Part shown: positions 26,630-35,930 of the stretch, one piece after another | How positions within the stretch are numbered: the stretch's first letter is position 1 | How the letters are laid out: the number at the start of each line of letters is the position of its first letter | Source of the DNA: JARRKU01 sp963675565 | GTDB taxonomy: Bacteria > Desulfobacterota > Desulfobacteria > Desulfobacterales > Desulfosarcinaceae | DNA length: 64,000 nucleotides | Direction of reading: 5' to 3' | Assembly (NCBI GenBank): GCA_963675565.2 | Contig: CAXXYD010000001.1 | Span: forward strand, 868,001-932,000 | Notes under the pieces: model-generated | What the model was told of the DNA's origin: nothing | Database searches by the model: none | Seen by the model: only the letters and a program-made list of their open reading frames with translations | Translations under genes and position numbers: made by a program

Positions 26630-27538
26630 CTATTGAATGCCGAGCTTGAATTTGCAGGACTTGAGCGTGTTGAGCATCAGCATGGTGATGGTCATGGGGC
26701 CGACGCCTCCGGGAACCGGGGTGATAGAACCGGCGATCTCTTTGGCTTTGTCGAAGTCGACGTCACCGCTGAGAATAGCGATTTTCTTGCCGGTTTTTTC
26801 GCTGATCTTTTCACCTATGCGGTTAACGCCGACATCGATGACGCACGCGCCCGGCTTGATCCACTCGGGCTTGACCAGTCCGGGGACGCCGGCGGCCACG
26901 ATGAGGATATCGGCGCGCTTGCAGTGACCGGCCAGATCCTTGGTGCCCGTGTGCACGATGGTTACCGTTGAGTTGGCACCCGGGCCCTTTTGCAGCATCA
27001 TGTTGGCGATGGGCTTGCCCACGATGTTGGAGCGGCCCACCACAACGACTTCAGCGCCCTTGGTTTCGACGCCGGCGCGCACGATCATCTCCTGGATGCC
27101 GGCCGGGGTACAGGGCGGAAATTTGACTTCCTTGCCGCCGATCATCAAACGACCCACGTTGACCGGATGGAATCCGTCCACGTCCTTGTCCGGATCGATG
27201 GCGTTGAGCACTTTCTTTTCATCGATATGCTTGGGCAGGGGCAGTTGAACCAGAATGCCGTTGATGGAGTCGTCGTTGTTGTACTTATCGATGAGAGCCA
27301 GCAGATCTTCTTCCGAAATATCCACCGGCTGACTGTCCTGAACTTCATGGAAACCGACCCGGTGGGCGGTTTTGATCTTCAGGGTGACATAAGAGATGGA
27401 CGCCGGATTTTCGCCCACCAGAATGGTGACCAGGCCGGGAACGACCCCGTGCTTTTCCTTGATCTGGGCCACTTCGGCGGTGATCTCCTCCAAAATTTGT
27501 TCACGAATCTCTGTGCCTTTGATAAGCTTTGCCGTCAT
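26630..27538 (-). CDS. folD: Methylenetetrahydrofolate dehydrogenase/cyclohydrolase
   Basis: A 302-residue bifunctional enzyme of one-carbon metabolism interconverting 5,10-methylene-, methenyl- and 10-formyl-THF. VGENPASISYVTLKIK contains the catalytic lysine, and VVGRSNIVGKPIANML and PVPGGVGPMTITML are signature motifs. The start MTAKLIKGTEI is used because AAAGGAGAG precedes it by 8 bases; upstream in-frame residues are not family-like. In sulfate reducers it can serve the Wood-Ljungdahl branch. Confidence 0.95.
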   Translation of the reverse strand: MTAKLIKGTEIREQILEEITAEVAQIKEKHGVVPGLVTILVGENPASISYVTLKIKTAHRVGFHEVQDSQPVDISEEDLLALIDKYNNDDSINGILVQLPLPKHIDEKKVLNAIDPDKDVDGFHPVNVGRLMIGGKEVKFPPCTPAGIQEMIVRAGVETKGAEVVVVGRSNIVGKPIANMMLQKGPGANSTVTIVHTGTKDLAGHCKRADILIVAAGVPGLVKPEWIKPGACVIDVGVNRIGEKISEKTGKKIAILSGDVDFDKAKEIAGSITPVPGGVGPMTITMLMLNTLKSCKFKLGIQ

Positions 27539-27726
27539 CTTCTTTACTCTCCTTTCAAAGGAATTAAAATAAACTCGCAGGGTGTCGCCCCACGTTGCCA
27601 TTCAGGATAGGTCGTAGCGCTGCCCATGATTGGAAATTGCCGATCAGTTGTCGGTTAAGGTGCTGAAAGGAAAACTTCTAATCTATTCGCGGCGGCATGT
27701 CAAGATTTGGAGGGACGGGAAATAGC

Positions 27727-27787
27727 GGGGACGTATATCAGGTTATAAGTTAATCGGAGATTAACTTATAACCTGATATACGTCCCC
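27727..27787. repeat. Family A palindrome, copy 6 (A-variant)
   Basis: Perfect 29-bp arms, centre GGA; 21 bases past the argC stop codon. Confidence 0.96.
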
Positions 27788-27808
27788 CTTTCCCAGCATA
27801 CCTCATCT

Positions 27809-28843
27809 TTATATCGGATACGGGGTCGCCATCAACCCGGCGGTTTCGTCCAGGCCGAACATGATGTTCATGTTCTGCACGGCCTGGCCGGCGGCGCCTT
27901 TGACCAGGTTGTCGATAGCCGACATCAATATGAGCTGGCCGCGGGTCTCGTCATAGAAATAACCGATGTCGCAGCAGTTGTTGCCTTTAACATTGAGGGT
28001 GTCGGCCGGTTTTGCCCCCAGCAGCCGCACAAATGGCCGGCCGCGGTAAAAATCTTCCAGGCAGGCGCCTACGCTGTCGGCACTGACGCCATCTCGCAAT
28101 CCGACGTACAGGGTGGTCTGCATCCCCCGCGTCATGGGCACCAGATGGGGGACAAAATTGAGATGTATGGCACGGCCGGCGGTTTCGCTCAAGATGGCCT
28201 CCATTTCCGGGGTGTGCCTGTGAGCGCCCACTTTATACGCTTTGAAGGACTCATTGACCTGGCAATAGTGGGTGGTCAGGCTGGCCCCCCGGCCGGCGCC
28301 GCTGACGCCGGATTTGGCATCGGCAATAAGCGGCTGCGGTTCGATGAGCCCGGCTTTGAGCAAAGGCACCAGGGGCAGCAGCACGCTGGTAGGATAGCAG
28401 CCGGGATTGCCCACAAGCGAGGCGCCGCTAATTTGCTCGCCATAGACTTCGCTGAGTCCGTAAACCGCTTTTTCCAAAAGCCGGGGCGCCGTATGGGCCT
28501 GGTAGTAGGCCTCGTACAGCGCGGCGTCCCTGAATCGGAAATCTGCCGACAAATCTACGACTTTGACGCCACGATCCAGCATCTGAGGCACGAATGCCAT
28601 GGGCAGCTTGTGGGGCAGCGCCATGAACACCACGTCGGCACGCCGGGCCACCTGGTCGGCATCGTAAGTTTCGCAGGTCAGCGCCACCCAGCCTTTCATG
28701 GACGGGTAGATGTCATCGAATCGCGCACCGGCATATTGCCTGGAGGTCAGGACGGTGAGTTCCGCATCCGGATGACCGCTCAAAATCCGCACCAGTTCAG
28801 CACCGGCATAACCGGTTGCACCTATTACGCCTGCCCGTATCAT
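27809..28843 (-). CDS. argC: N-acetyl-gamma-glutamyl-phosphate reductase
   Basis: A 344-residue NADPH-dependent enzyme of arginine biosynthesis. GATGYAGAELVRIL binds the cofactor, the catalytic cysteine is in GNPGCYPTS, and VSGAGRGASL and GAHRHTPE complete the active site. The start MIRAGVIGATGYAG is used, with GGAAGGG 7 bases upstream; a further in-frame ATG 27 bases earlier is unlikely. No other arg genes are nearby. Confidence 0.95.
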   Translation of the reverse strand: MIRAGVIGATGYAGAELVRILSGHPDAELTVLTSRQYAGARFDDIYPSMKGWVALTCETYDADQVARRADVVFMALPHKLPMAFVPQMLDRGVKVVDLSADFRFRDAALYEAYYQAHTAPRLLEKAVYGLSEVYGEQISGASLVGNPGCYPTSVLLPLVPLLKAGLIEPQPLIADAKSGVSGAGRGASLTTHYCQVNESFKAYKVGAHRHTPEMEAILSETAGRAIHLNFVPHLVPMTRGMQTTLYVGLRDGVSADSVGACLEDFYRGRPFVRLLGAKPADTLNVKGNNCCDIGYFYDETRGQLILMSAIDNLVKGAAGQAVQNMNIMFGLDETAGLMATPYPI

Positions 28844-28880
28844 GTTGGTTTCCCTTCCTTTTTTATCCAATATCGAAAAG

Positions 28881-29028
28881 CAGTTGCAAGTTCCAAGTTA
28901 TGAATGACGAGTTTTGGATCAGTTGTGAGTTTCGAGTTTTGAGTTATGAGTTGTGGAATTCTGCCATTATTAAAATCAGGCCCGCGCGCAGCGCGACCGC
29001 AACTCGTAACTCTATAGTCACAACTCTT
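28881..29028 (+). repeat. Family C repeat, copy 6
   Basis: GAGTT words, then the plus-oriented core GGAATTCTGCCAT ... CCCGCGCGCAGCGCGACC, and a complementary arm AACTCGTAACTCTATAGTCA. It fills the gap between pyk and argC. Confidence 0.85.
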
Positions 29029-29098
29029 TCCTGCCAGCAAGCCTACCAAGCCTACCCAGGTACCACGGAACTGCCCGTTTTTCAATGGAGATCTGGGG

Positions 29099-30505
29099 CT
29101 ACAGCTCCTTGACCCACAGCATATTGGTGGTGCCGGTGGCCCATATGGGGCGGCCGGCGGTGATAACCAGGCGGTCTCCTTTCTGAAAATGGCCCTTTTC
29201 CATGGCGGCCATGGCGGCCCGCTCCACCATCTCGTCAGTATCTTCGATGTTCAGCAGGAAAAAGGGCAAACAGCCCCAGTAAAGCGTCAGCAGCCGAACA
29301 GCCCGTTCGTTGGGCGACAGGGCGATAATGGGACGGTCCGGCCGATAGCGCGAAATATGGGCGGCCGTGGAACCCGATCGGGTGGTGGCCACAATGGCGC
29401 TGGCCGGCAAATTTTTCGCCAGGATGGACGCGGCATAGGAGACCGACTCGGCAGTTCCTTTCCCGGGCAGCAGCTTCAGGTACTTGCCGTGGGGGTACTT
29501 CTCTTCGGCACTGGCGGCAATGCGTGCCATGAACTGGACCGCCGCCACCGGATAGTTGCCGCTTGCCGTCTCTTCGGAGAGCATGACGGCGTCAGCCCCG
29601 TCCAGCACCGCATTAGCCACATCGGCGGCTTCCGCCCGGGTGGGCCGGGGCGATTCGACCATGGAGCGCAGCATCTGGGTAGCGATGACCACCGGTTTAC
29701 CCATGTTATTGGCCTTGCGCACCAAGTCCTTCTGGATGTTGGGGACATTCTCCAGCGGGATTTCCACCCCCAGGTCGCCCCGGGCCACCATGAGTCCGTC
29801 GGCGGCCTCCAGGATGGCATCCACATGATCCAGGGCCTCGTGTTTTTCGATCTTGGCGATGACCGGCGTTCTCATTTTCTGCCGGTGGATGACCTTTTTT
29901 AAGGCATGAATGTCGGCCGCCGAACGCACAAAAGAGAGCGCCACATAGTCCACCTGCAGGCCCAGGCCAAAGAGCAGATCGCGGCGGTCTTTTTCGGTCA
30001 TGGCCGGAATGTTCAACGAACTGGTGGGCAGATTGATTCCTTTGTTGGAGGTCAGGCGGCCGCCGGTAACCACCAGGCAGGTAATGTCGGAAGCGGTGGT
30101 CCGCTGCACAACAAGCTCCATCATGCCGTCGGCCAGCAGGATACGGTCCCCCTGACGTACCTGGGACGCCAGATCGCCGTAAGAAATCGACACCCGGTTG
30201 TCATGGGCCGACGATGGGCCGGCGGTCAGGGTCAGCTCCTGCCCGGAACGCAGATCCATGCCGTCTCCGGGTATCTGCCCCACCCGTATTTTGGGCCCGC
30301 AAAGATCCTGCAAAATGGCTATGGGGCGACCCAGTTTCTCCGAGGCGGCGCGAATTTTTTCAATCATGAGCTGGTGGTCACCGTGGGAGCCGTGGGAAAA
30401 GTTCAACCGCGCCACGCTCATCCCCGCTTCGATCATCGCCTCGATGGTTTCACTGGAATTGCTGGCTGGACCGATGGTGCAAACGATTTTGGTTTTTGGC
30501 AGCAT
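29099..30505 (-). CDS. pyk: Pyruvate kinase
   Basis: A 468-residue glycolytic enzyme making pyruvate and ATP from PEP. Conserved segments are KTKIVCTIGPAS, RLNFSHGSHGDH, the active-site VIAKIEKHEA and MVARGDLGVEIP, and the potassium-binding GKPVVIATQML. The C-terminal allosteric domain is complete (TTRSGSTAAHISRYRP). Start follows GGAG closely. Confidence 0.96.
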   Translation of the reverse strand: MLPKTKIVCTIGPASNSSETIEAMIEAGMSVARLNFSHGSHGDHQLMIEKIRAASEKLGRPIAILQDLCGPKIRVGQIPGDGMDLRSGQELTLTAGPSSAHDNRVSISYGDLASQVRQGDRILLADGMMELVVQRTTASDITCLVVTGGRLTSNKGINLPTSSLNIPAMTEKDRRDLLFGLGLQVDYVALSFVRSAADIHALKKVIHRQKMRTPVIAKIEKHEALDHVDAILEAADGLMVARGDLGVEIPLENVPNIQKDLVRKANNMGKPVVIATQMLRSMVESPRPTRAEAADVANAVLDGADAVMLSEETASGNYPVAAVQFMARIAASAEEKYPHGKYLKLLPGKGTAESVSYAASILAKNLPASAIVATTRSGSTAAHISRYRPDRPIIALSPNERAVRLLTLYWGCLPFFLLNIEDTDEMVERAAMAAMEKGHFQKGDRLVITAGRPIWATGTTNMLWVKEL

Positions 30506-30618
30506 CGTTCAAGACTCCTTTTGCTCCTGTTTGGTTCGAACAGCCTGGACTATGCAATTATATCCAGATTACAAGTTGTTGGAAAGTTAGTTATCCGTTA
30601 GACACAGGGCAATCAAAG

Positions 30619-30753
30619 AAGAGGGACGGGGATGATTTTATGCGTTTCTCCCCCAAAAAAAGGGGACGTATATCAGGTTATCAGTTAATCTAAGATTAAC
30701 TGATAACCTGATATACGTCCCCTCCATACATATCTTTCATCCCCGTCCCTCTT
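30619..30753. repeat. Composite repeat: family B interrupted by family A
   Basis: The left half of B (30619-30650, AAGAGGGACGGGGATGATTT onwards) is followed by CCCAAAAAAA, a complete A copy (30662-30722), spacer, and the outer part of the right half of B (30737-30753). It reads as A nested within B. The right B end overlaps the 3-prime end of holA. Confidence 0.85.
30662..30722. repeat. Family A palindrome, copy 7 (C-variant, inside B)
   Basis: Perfect 29-bp arms, centre TAA; sits inside a split family B element. Confidence 0.96.
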
Positions 30754-32194
30754 CTTGTCCACAGATATCCATGATGGTTTTCTTGATCACCATGGCCGGA
30801 TCCTGGCCGGTGGACTTGAGTCGGATGTCGGCTTGGCTTAGGGTTCCCATGGCGTTCAGGATCTCGTCGAATGTATACTTTTCGGACTTGAGCACGGTCT
30901 GGTAAACCGGGTAGGCGTTGCCGGGATTGGGGGCCAGGGCGACGTCGGGCGCCTTCTCTTTCTTGGCCTTTGCCTTTTTGTCCGGATTGTCAGGTACTTC
31001 GTGCCAAGCAGCGGCCAGCTCACGCACGTGTTGGTCGTACGCCTGGATGGCCGGCATAATGTCTTTCTGGAACTGGGGGTAGGCCATTCCCCTGATCCAT
31101 TGGCGGCCCCACTGACTGCAGGTAAAATCCTTGGCCACCAGCAGTTTGCGCATCTGATTGGCCAGGGCTGCCAAAATCTGCAAGGGATGCCAGCCGGCCC
31201 CCAGAAGAGTGCTCGCGTAAAAAAGAGATTGGTAAAGATTTCTCTCGGCCACCGCATTGGTAAGCTCGTAAACCGGATCGACTTTGGTGCGCTCCAGCAC
31301 CGCATCCAGATCTGCAGCGGCGATCGCAGGGCGGTCACCGATATAATCGATGAGTTTTTTCACATTTTGAACAAAGGTGGCCAGATCGAATCCAGTGAGA
31401 CGGCACAGGGCCTGGAAGACCGGTCCGGGCAATTGTTTTCCGCTTTTGGCCAGAAGCTGGTCCGCGGTCTGCCGCAGCACCTGCTCCTGGGCCGCCTTGT
31501 CCACACGCCGCTCTCCGGTAGGGACATTGCAGTCCACCACCAGGCCAATATCGCGAAAAGCTTTGTACAGTTTCAGGTTTTTGGGGACTTTGGCGCCAAC
31601 GGTGACGATGAGATGGTGGCCGGGGGGGAACCCTTTTTCAATGGCCTGTAGCAAAGTTTCGACATACCCCTTGGAAATCGTGGCAGACAACCCACTGGAC
31701 ATGCAGTGGGCGGCCAGTTGGTCCACGCCCTGGGAGCCCAGTTCACCGATCAGCGCTTTAATGGGCGCCTGCCCCCCAGCGCCCTGCCGGGGTTCACCGG
31801 GGTCCAGATCCAAACGACTGCAAAGGCTGAGATAGTAGCGCGCCGCCGTATCCATCTCCTCGGCATCAAACGCAGCGACAATCTGGTCGACCAGTTGCTG
31901 GTAGCCGCTGCGACTCTCGAACAGCTTGGCCTCTTTGAACACCACAATCTTGGGCCCGCCCAGCAGGGAGAAGGTGTTGAGCTCCTCCAATAGATTGGGA
32001 ACGTTTTCCGCGGCCCCGTCCATCGCCTGAACGCAAAGATCCCGCTGATGTCCCGCCAGCAGGACCTCGACCACTTGCTCGCAGCATTGCGCCACCAGGA
32101 CATCCTGGCCGTGGATCAGGCACACCGGGGACTTCACCCCGCCCTTGTCCTTGCCAAGGGTGTCGGCCAACTGGTTGTGAAGAAGTTCTGTCAT
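30737..32194 (-). CDS. holA: DNA polymerase III delta subunit
   Basis: A 485-residue clamp-loader subunit, longer than the roughly 340 usual. The N-terminal ATPase-like domain (SPVCLIHGQDVLVAQCCEQV), the LLGGPKIVVFKEAKLFE segment and the C-terminal collar domain (LYQSLFYASTLLGAGWHPLQILAALANQMR, shown here only in part as HPLQILAALANQMRKLLVAK) support the call. Insertions around 110-160 and a Lys-rich linker near 415 explain the length. The last residues, EEGRG and the TGA stop, are encoded by a family B repeat end. Confidence 0.85.
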   Translation of the reverse strand: MTELLHNQLADTLGKDKGGVKSPVCLIHGQDVLVAQCCEQVVEVLLAGHQRDLCVQAMDGAAENVPNLLEELNTFSLLGGPKIVVFKEAKLFESRSGYQQLVDQIVAAFDAEEMDTAARYYLSLCSRLDLDPGEPRQGAGGQAPIKALIGELGSQGVDQLAAHCMSSGLSATISKGYVETLLQAIEKGFPPGHHLIVTVGAKVPKNLKLYKAFRDIGLVVDCNVPTGERRVDKAAQEQVLRQTADQLLAKSGKQLPGPVFQALCRLTGFDLATFVQNVKKLIDYIGDRPAIAAADLDAVLERTKVDPVYELTNAVAERNLYQSLFYASTLLGAGWHPLQILAALANQMRKLLVAKDFTCSQWGRQWIRGMAYPQFQKDIMPAIQAYDQHVRELAAAWHEVPDNPDKKAKAKKEKAPDVALAPNPGNAYPVYQTVLKSEKYTFDEILNAMGTLSQADIRLKSTGQDPAMVIKKTIMDICGQEEGRG

Positions 32195-32269
32195 ACTGCA
32201 ATTCCTGCCGATGAACGATCATGTTGACGATGGTTCAAGGTCCGGGGACCCATTGTATTTTGGGATTAA

Positions 32270-32370
32270 AAGTTGTGAGTTTCGAGTTAATGAATTCTGT
32301 CTATCTGTAAATTCGGCCCGCGCGCAGCGCGAACCACAACTCGCCACGCATCACTTGCAACCCATAACCG
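32270..32370 (+). repeat. Family C repeat, copy 7
   Basis: GAGTTTCGAGTT arm, plus-oriented core (GAATTCTGTC then GGCCCGCGCGCAGCGCGAAC) and an eroded far arm CCACAACTCGCCACGCATCA. Lies between lspA and holA. Confidence 0.82.
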
Positions 32371-32400
32371 GGCTGATCTAACCACCCATTTCAGGGTCAA

Positions 32401-32877
32401 TCAAAACGGCATTTTCTTGAACAGAATATGGGCCACGAATATTGAAACGCCCACCGTCACGGCACTGTCGGCCACATTGAAGGTGGGCCAATGCAAATGG
32501 GCCACATAGACATCCAGAAAGTCCACGACTTCACCAAAGCGGACCCGGTCGATAAGGTTTCCCACGGCGCCGCCGAAGATCAACGCAAGGCCCAGGCCCA
32601 GATAGGGATGTGTTTTGGGGGTACGGTAGTAAAAGTAGAGAATCATCGCCAATGCGAAAAGGGCGGCCCCCAAAAAGATCCAATGCCGCCATGGCGAACC
32701 GTTGCGGGCCAGAAAGCCGAAGGCGCCGCCCGGATTGTGCACATGGGTCAGGTTGAAGAATCCGGGGATAATGGGGATGCTTTTATACAGAGGCATCTGC
32801 AGGAGCACCAGGCACTTGGTGATCTGGTCGGCAATGACGACCAGGGCGGCGATGATGGCGAATCGAGTGTATTTCAT
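32401..32877 (-). CDS. lspA: Lipoprotein signal peptidase
   Basis: A 158-residue inner-membrane aspartyl peptidase that cleaves diacylated prolipoproteins. Four membrane segments are visible. The catalytic aspartates are in GGAVGNLIDRVRFG and FNVADSAVTVG; VHNPGGAFGFL is also conserved. It follows ileS, the usual ileS-lspA order, with a family A palindrome in between. The window encodes lipoproteins it could serve (52.3 and 61.5 kb). Confidence 0.95.
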   Translation of the reverse strand: MKYTRFAIIAALVVIADQITKCLVLLQMPLYKSIPIIPGFFNLTHVHNPGGAFGFLARNGSPWRHWIFLGAALFALAMILYFYYRTPKTHPYLGLGLALIFGGAVGNLIDRVRFGEVVDFLDVYVAHLHWPTFNVADSAVTVGVSIFVAHILFKKMPF

Positions 32878-32932
32878 GTGGTGGTGCCCGCTGTTTTTGG
32901 TCGAAAGTGAATGCCAGGTGTGCGAGACAGGG

Positions 32933-32993
32933 AGGGACGTATATCAGGTTATAAGTTAATCTGCGATTAACTTATAACCTGATATACGTCCCT
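32933..32993. repeat. Family A palindrome, copy 8 (A-variant)
   Basis: Perfect arms, centre TGC, outermost pair A-T; 15 bases past the ileS stop codon. Confidence 0.95.
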
Positions 32994-33008
32994 CCACGCC
33001 CTATTATT

Positions 33009-35813
33009 CTAAACCGCCCCCATAACTTTCAGGCTGTCATAGCAACGGCTGCAAATCTCCGGATGATCCGGCTGCTGGCCCACGGTGGTGTCGTGCACCC
33101 AGCAACGGTTGCATTTTTCGCCAGGCCCCGGTCCCACCTGGACGGCGAGGCCGTCGACCTCCTGGCTCATATAGGCATCGGGAAGATCGGCGCCCTGAAC
33201 CATGCGCGCTTCCGAAACGATAAAGATGGCCCGCAGGTCCGCTTCATAGGGTTTCAGTTGGTCATAAAGATTTTGTGCCAAACCAACAGTCACGGCCGCG
33301 TCCAGGGAGTGGCCGATCACTTTGGCAGCCCTGGCCTCCTCCAGCGCTTTGGTGACTTCACCGCGCACCAACCGAATGGCCCGCCACTGCTCGGCAAGCT
33401 GGTCATCGATCATAGCGTTGTCCACATCGGGCAATTGGGCCAGATGAATGCTCCCCGGCATGTCCGGCGATTTCGGCAGATACGTCCAGATCTCTTCCGC
33501 CGTAAATACCAGGATGGGGGCCATCAGCCGGGCCAGGCTCTCGGCAATTCGGTACATGGCCGTCTGGGCGCTGCGCCGCTTCACATCGGCCGCCGGCGAG
33601 GTATATAGCCTGTCTTTGAGGATATCCAGGTAGAAGGCCGACAGATCCAGCGTGCAGTAGTTGAACAGGGCATGGTAGATGGTATGGAATTCATAAGTGT
33701 CATAGGCGTTGCGCGCCCGCCGGATCAATCCCTGCAGGCTGTGCAGGGCGTAGCGGTCGATGGGCAGCATCTGGTTGTATGCCAGGGCATCTTTGCCCGG
33801 ATCGAAATCGCTCAGGTTGCCCAGCAGAAAGCGGCTGGTGTTGCGAATGCGCCGGTAGGCATCGGTGAGCTGTTTGAGGATTTTATCGGAAATGCGCACA
33901 TCGTCGCGATAGTCCGATGCCGACACCCACAGCCGCAGGATCTCTGCACCGTATTGGTTGATCACCTTTTTCGGAGCAATGACGTTGCCCAGGGATTTGG
34001 ACATCTTCTTGCCATGGGCATCCACCACAAACCCATGGGTGAGAACGGATTTGTACGGCGCCGACTTGCGGGTGCCCACGGCAGTGAGCAGGGAGCTGTG
34101 AAACCAGCCCCGGTGCTGATCCGAGCCTTCCAGGTAGAGGTCCGCCGGCCACTTCAGGTTTTCGCGCGCCTCCAGAACGGCCGCGTGACTGACCCCCGAG
34201 TCGAACCAGACGTCCAGGATATCGGTCTCCTTGTGAAAATCCGCGGCCCCGCACTGGTCGCAGACGGTTCCCGGATCGATCAGGTCGGACACTTCTGTTT
34301 CAAACCAGGCATCGGCGCCGTGCGCACTGAACAGGGCGTGAATCTTCTCCATGAGTTCCGGGGTCATGTGGGTGGCCCCGCACTGACTGCAGGTAAAGAC
34401 GGTAATGGGAACGCCCCATGCCCGCTGCCGGGACACACACCAGTCCGGACGGTTTTCGATCATGCCGTAAATGCGCTCCCGTCCCCAGTGGGGAATCCAG
34501 CGCACCTGGTCAATGGCGGTCAGGGCAGCCTGGCGAAGACCGTTTTTCTCCATGGAGATAAACCACTGGGGCGTGGCCCGAAAGATGACTGATTGTTTGC
34601 AGCGCCAGCAGTGGGGATAGGAGTGGGTGATCTTCTCTGCGGCCAGCAGCGCGCCGGAATCGGCAAGGGCGTCCTTGATAGCGGTATTGGCCTTGAAAAC
34701 GAACTGCCCGGCGAATTGTTCGACATCGTCGGTAAAACAACCGCGGTCATCCACGGGCGAATAGGCGTCCAGACCATACTCCAAACCCACTTCATAGTCC
34801 TCGCGGCCGTGGCCCGGAGCGGTGTGTACGCAGCCGGTGCCGGCCTCCAGGGTCACATGATCGCCGAGGATAATCAGGGATTCTCTCTGGACCAGCGGAT
34901 GGCGGCAGCGCTTTTTTTCAAGCTGCCGGGCGTTTAAAGTGCCCAGTACCGTATAGTCTTCGATGCCGAATGTGGCCATACAGCTTTTCAGCAGTTCACT
35001 GGCCAGGATCAGCACCTCACCAGCCGGGGTTTCCACCGCCGCATAGTCGAAATCGGGATGCAGGGCAATGGCCAGGTTGGCCGGCAGGGTCCAGGGCGTG
35101 GTCGTCCAGATCACCACGTAAACCGCCTTGCCGGCCAGTTCGGGCATCACTTCACCGGGATCGTCCATCATCTCAAATTTGACGAAAACCGACGGCGAAG
35201 ACTCATCCTTGTATTCGATTTCCGCCTCGGCAAGGGCGGTCTGGCAACTGCAGCACCAGTAAATGGGTTTTTTGCTGTGCACCAGGCTGCCGTCCAGGGC
35301 AAACTTGCAGCATTCCTTGGCAATGGTGGCTTCGTAAGCATAGCTCATGGTCAGATAGGGGTCCGGCCAGTCGCCCATCACCCCCAGGCGTTTGAATTCG
35401 TCGCGCTGGATATCGATAAATCCTTCGGCATAAGTGCGGCACTTGCGCCGGATGTCGGCCTGGCTCATCTCTTTTTTCCGGGAACCGAGCTCTTTTTCCA
35501 CATTGTGCTCGATGGGCAGCCCGTGGCAGTCCCAGCCCGGTACATATACCGCGTCATCTCCTGCCATCTGGCGGGAACGCACGATGAAATCTTTGAGAAT
35601 CTTGTTCAGGGCCGTACCGATGTGGATATGCCCGTTGGCATACGGCGGGCCATCGTGGAGGATAAACCGCGGCCGGCCTTTGGCGCCGTCACGCAGCCGG
35701 GTATACAGCTGGTCGGCCTCCCATTTCTCAAGCTGTTCGGGTTCGCGCTGCGCCAGGTTGGCCTTCATGGGAAAGGCAGTAGCCGGCAGGTTGAGCGTCT
35801 TTTTATAGTCCAT
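33009..35813 (-). CDS. ileS: Isoleucyl-tRNA synthetase
   Basis: A 934-residue class I synthetase. The HIGH-type motif is in PYANGHIHIGTALNK, KMSKS in GKKMSKSLGN, and the editing domain (CP1) carries TTPWTLPANLAI and GTGCVHTAPGHG. The C-terminal zinc finger CNRCW...CSRC is complete. The ordering ileS then lspA is common and allows co-expression, though a palindrome now separates them. Confidence 0.97.
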   Translation of the reverse strand: MDYKKTLNLPATAFPMKANLAQREPEQLEKWEADQLYTRLRDGAKGRPRFILHDGPPYANGHIHIGTALNKILKDFIVRSRQMAGDDAVYVPGWDCHGLPIEHNVEKELGSRKKEMSQADIRRKCRTYAEGFIDIQRDEFKRLGVMGDWPDPYLTMSYAYEATIAKECCKFALDGSLVHSKKPIYWCCSCQTALAEAEIEYKDESSPSVFVKFEMMDDPGEVMPELAGKAVYVVIWTTTPWTLPANLAIALHPDFDYAAVETPAGEVLILASELLKSCMATFGIEDYTVLGTLNARQLEKKRCRHPLVQRESLIILGDHVTLEAGTGCVHTAPGHGREDYEVGLEYGLDAYSPVDDRGCFTDDVEQFAGQFVFKANTAIKDALADSGALLAAEKITHSYPHCWRCKQSVIFRATPQWFISMEKNGLRQAALTAIDQVRWIPHWGRERIYGMIENRPDWCVSRQRAWGVPITVFTCSQCGATHMTPELMEKIHALFSAHGADAWFETEVSDLIDPGTVCDQCGAADFHKETDILDVWFDSGVSHAAVLEARENLKWPADLYLEGSDQHRGWFHSSLLTAVGTRKSAPYKSVLTHGFVVDAHGKKMSKSLGNVIAPKKVINQYGAEILRLWVSASDYRDDVRISDKILKQLTDAYRRIRNTSRFLLGNLSDFDPGKDALAYNQMLPIDRYALHSLQGLIRRARNAYDTYEFHTIYHALFNYCTLDLSAFYLDILKDRLYTSPAADVKRRSAQTAMYRIAESLARLMAPILVFTAEEIWTYLPKSPDMPGSIHLAQLPDVDNAMIDDQLAEQWRAIRLVRGEVTKALEEARAAKVIGHSLDAAVTVGLAQNLYDQLKPYEADLRAIFIVSEARMVQGADLPDAYMSQEVDGLAVQVGPGPGEKCNRCWVHDTTVGQQPDHPEICSRCYDSLKVMGAV

Positions 35814-35930
35814 GGAATCCTCCGTATTTTATCACATTAATTAAACAGATATTTGTAATGGCAAACCGCGGTGATGTCAAGAATGATGAGGGGCAGAGGA
35901 AAAGCATTTGGGTGTTGGGAGAGCTGGTTT

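Noticed and set aside
27539..27601. Longer folD start (21 extra codons)
   Set aside because: The extra residues are not family-like and a good ribosome-binding site precedes the internal ATG.
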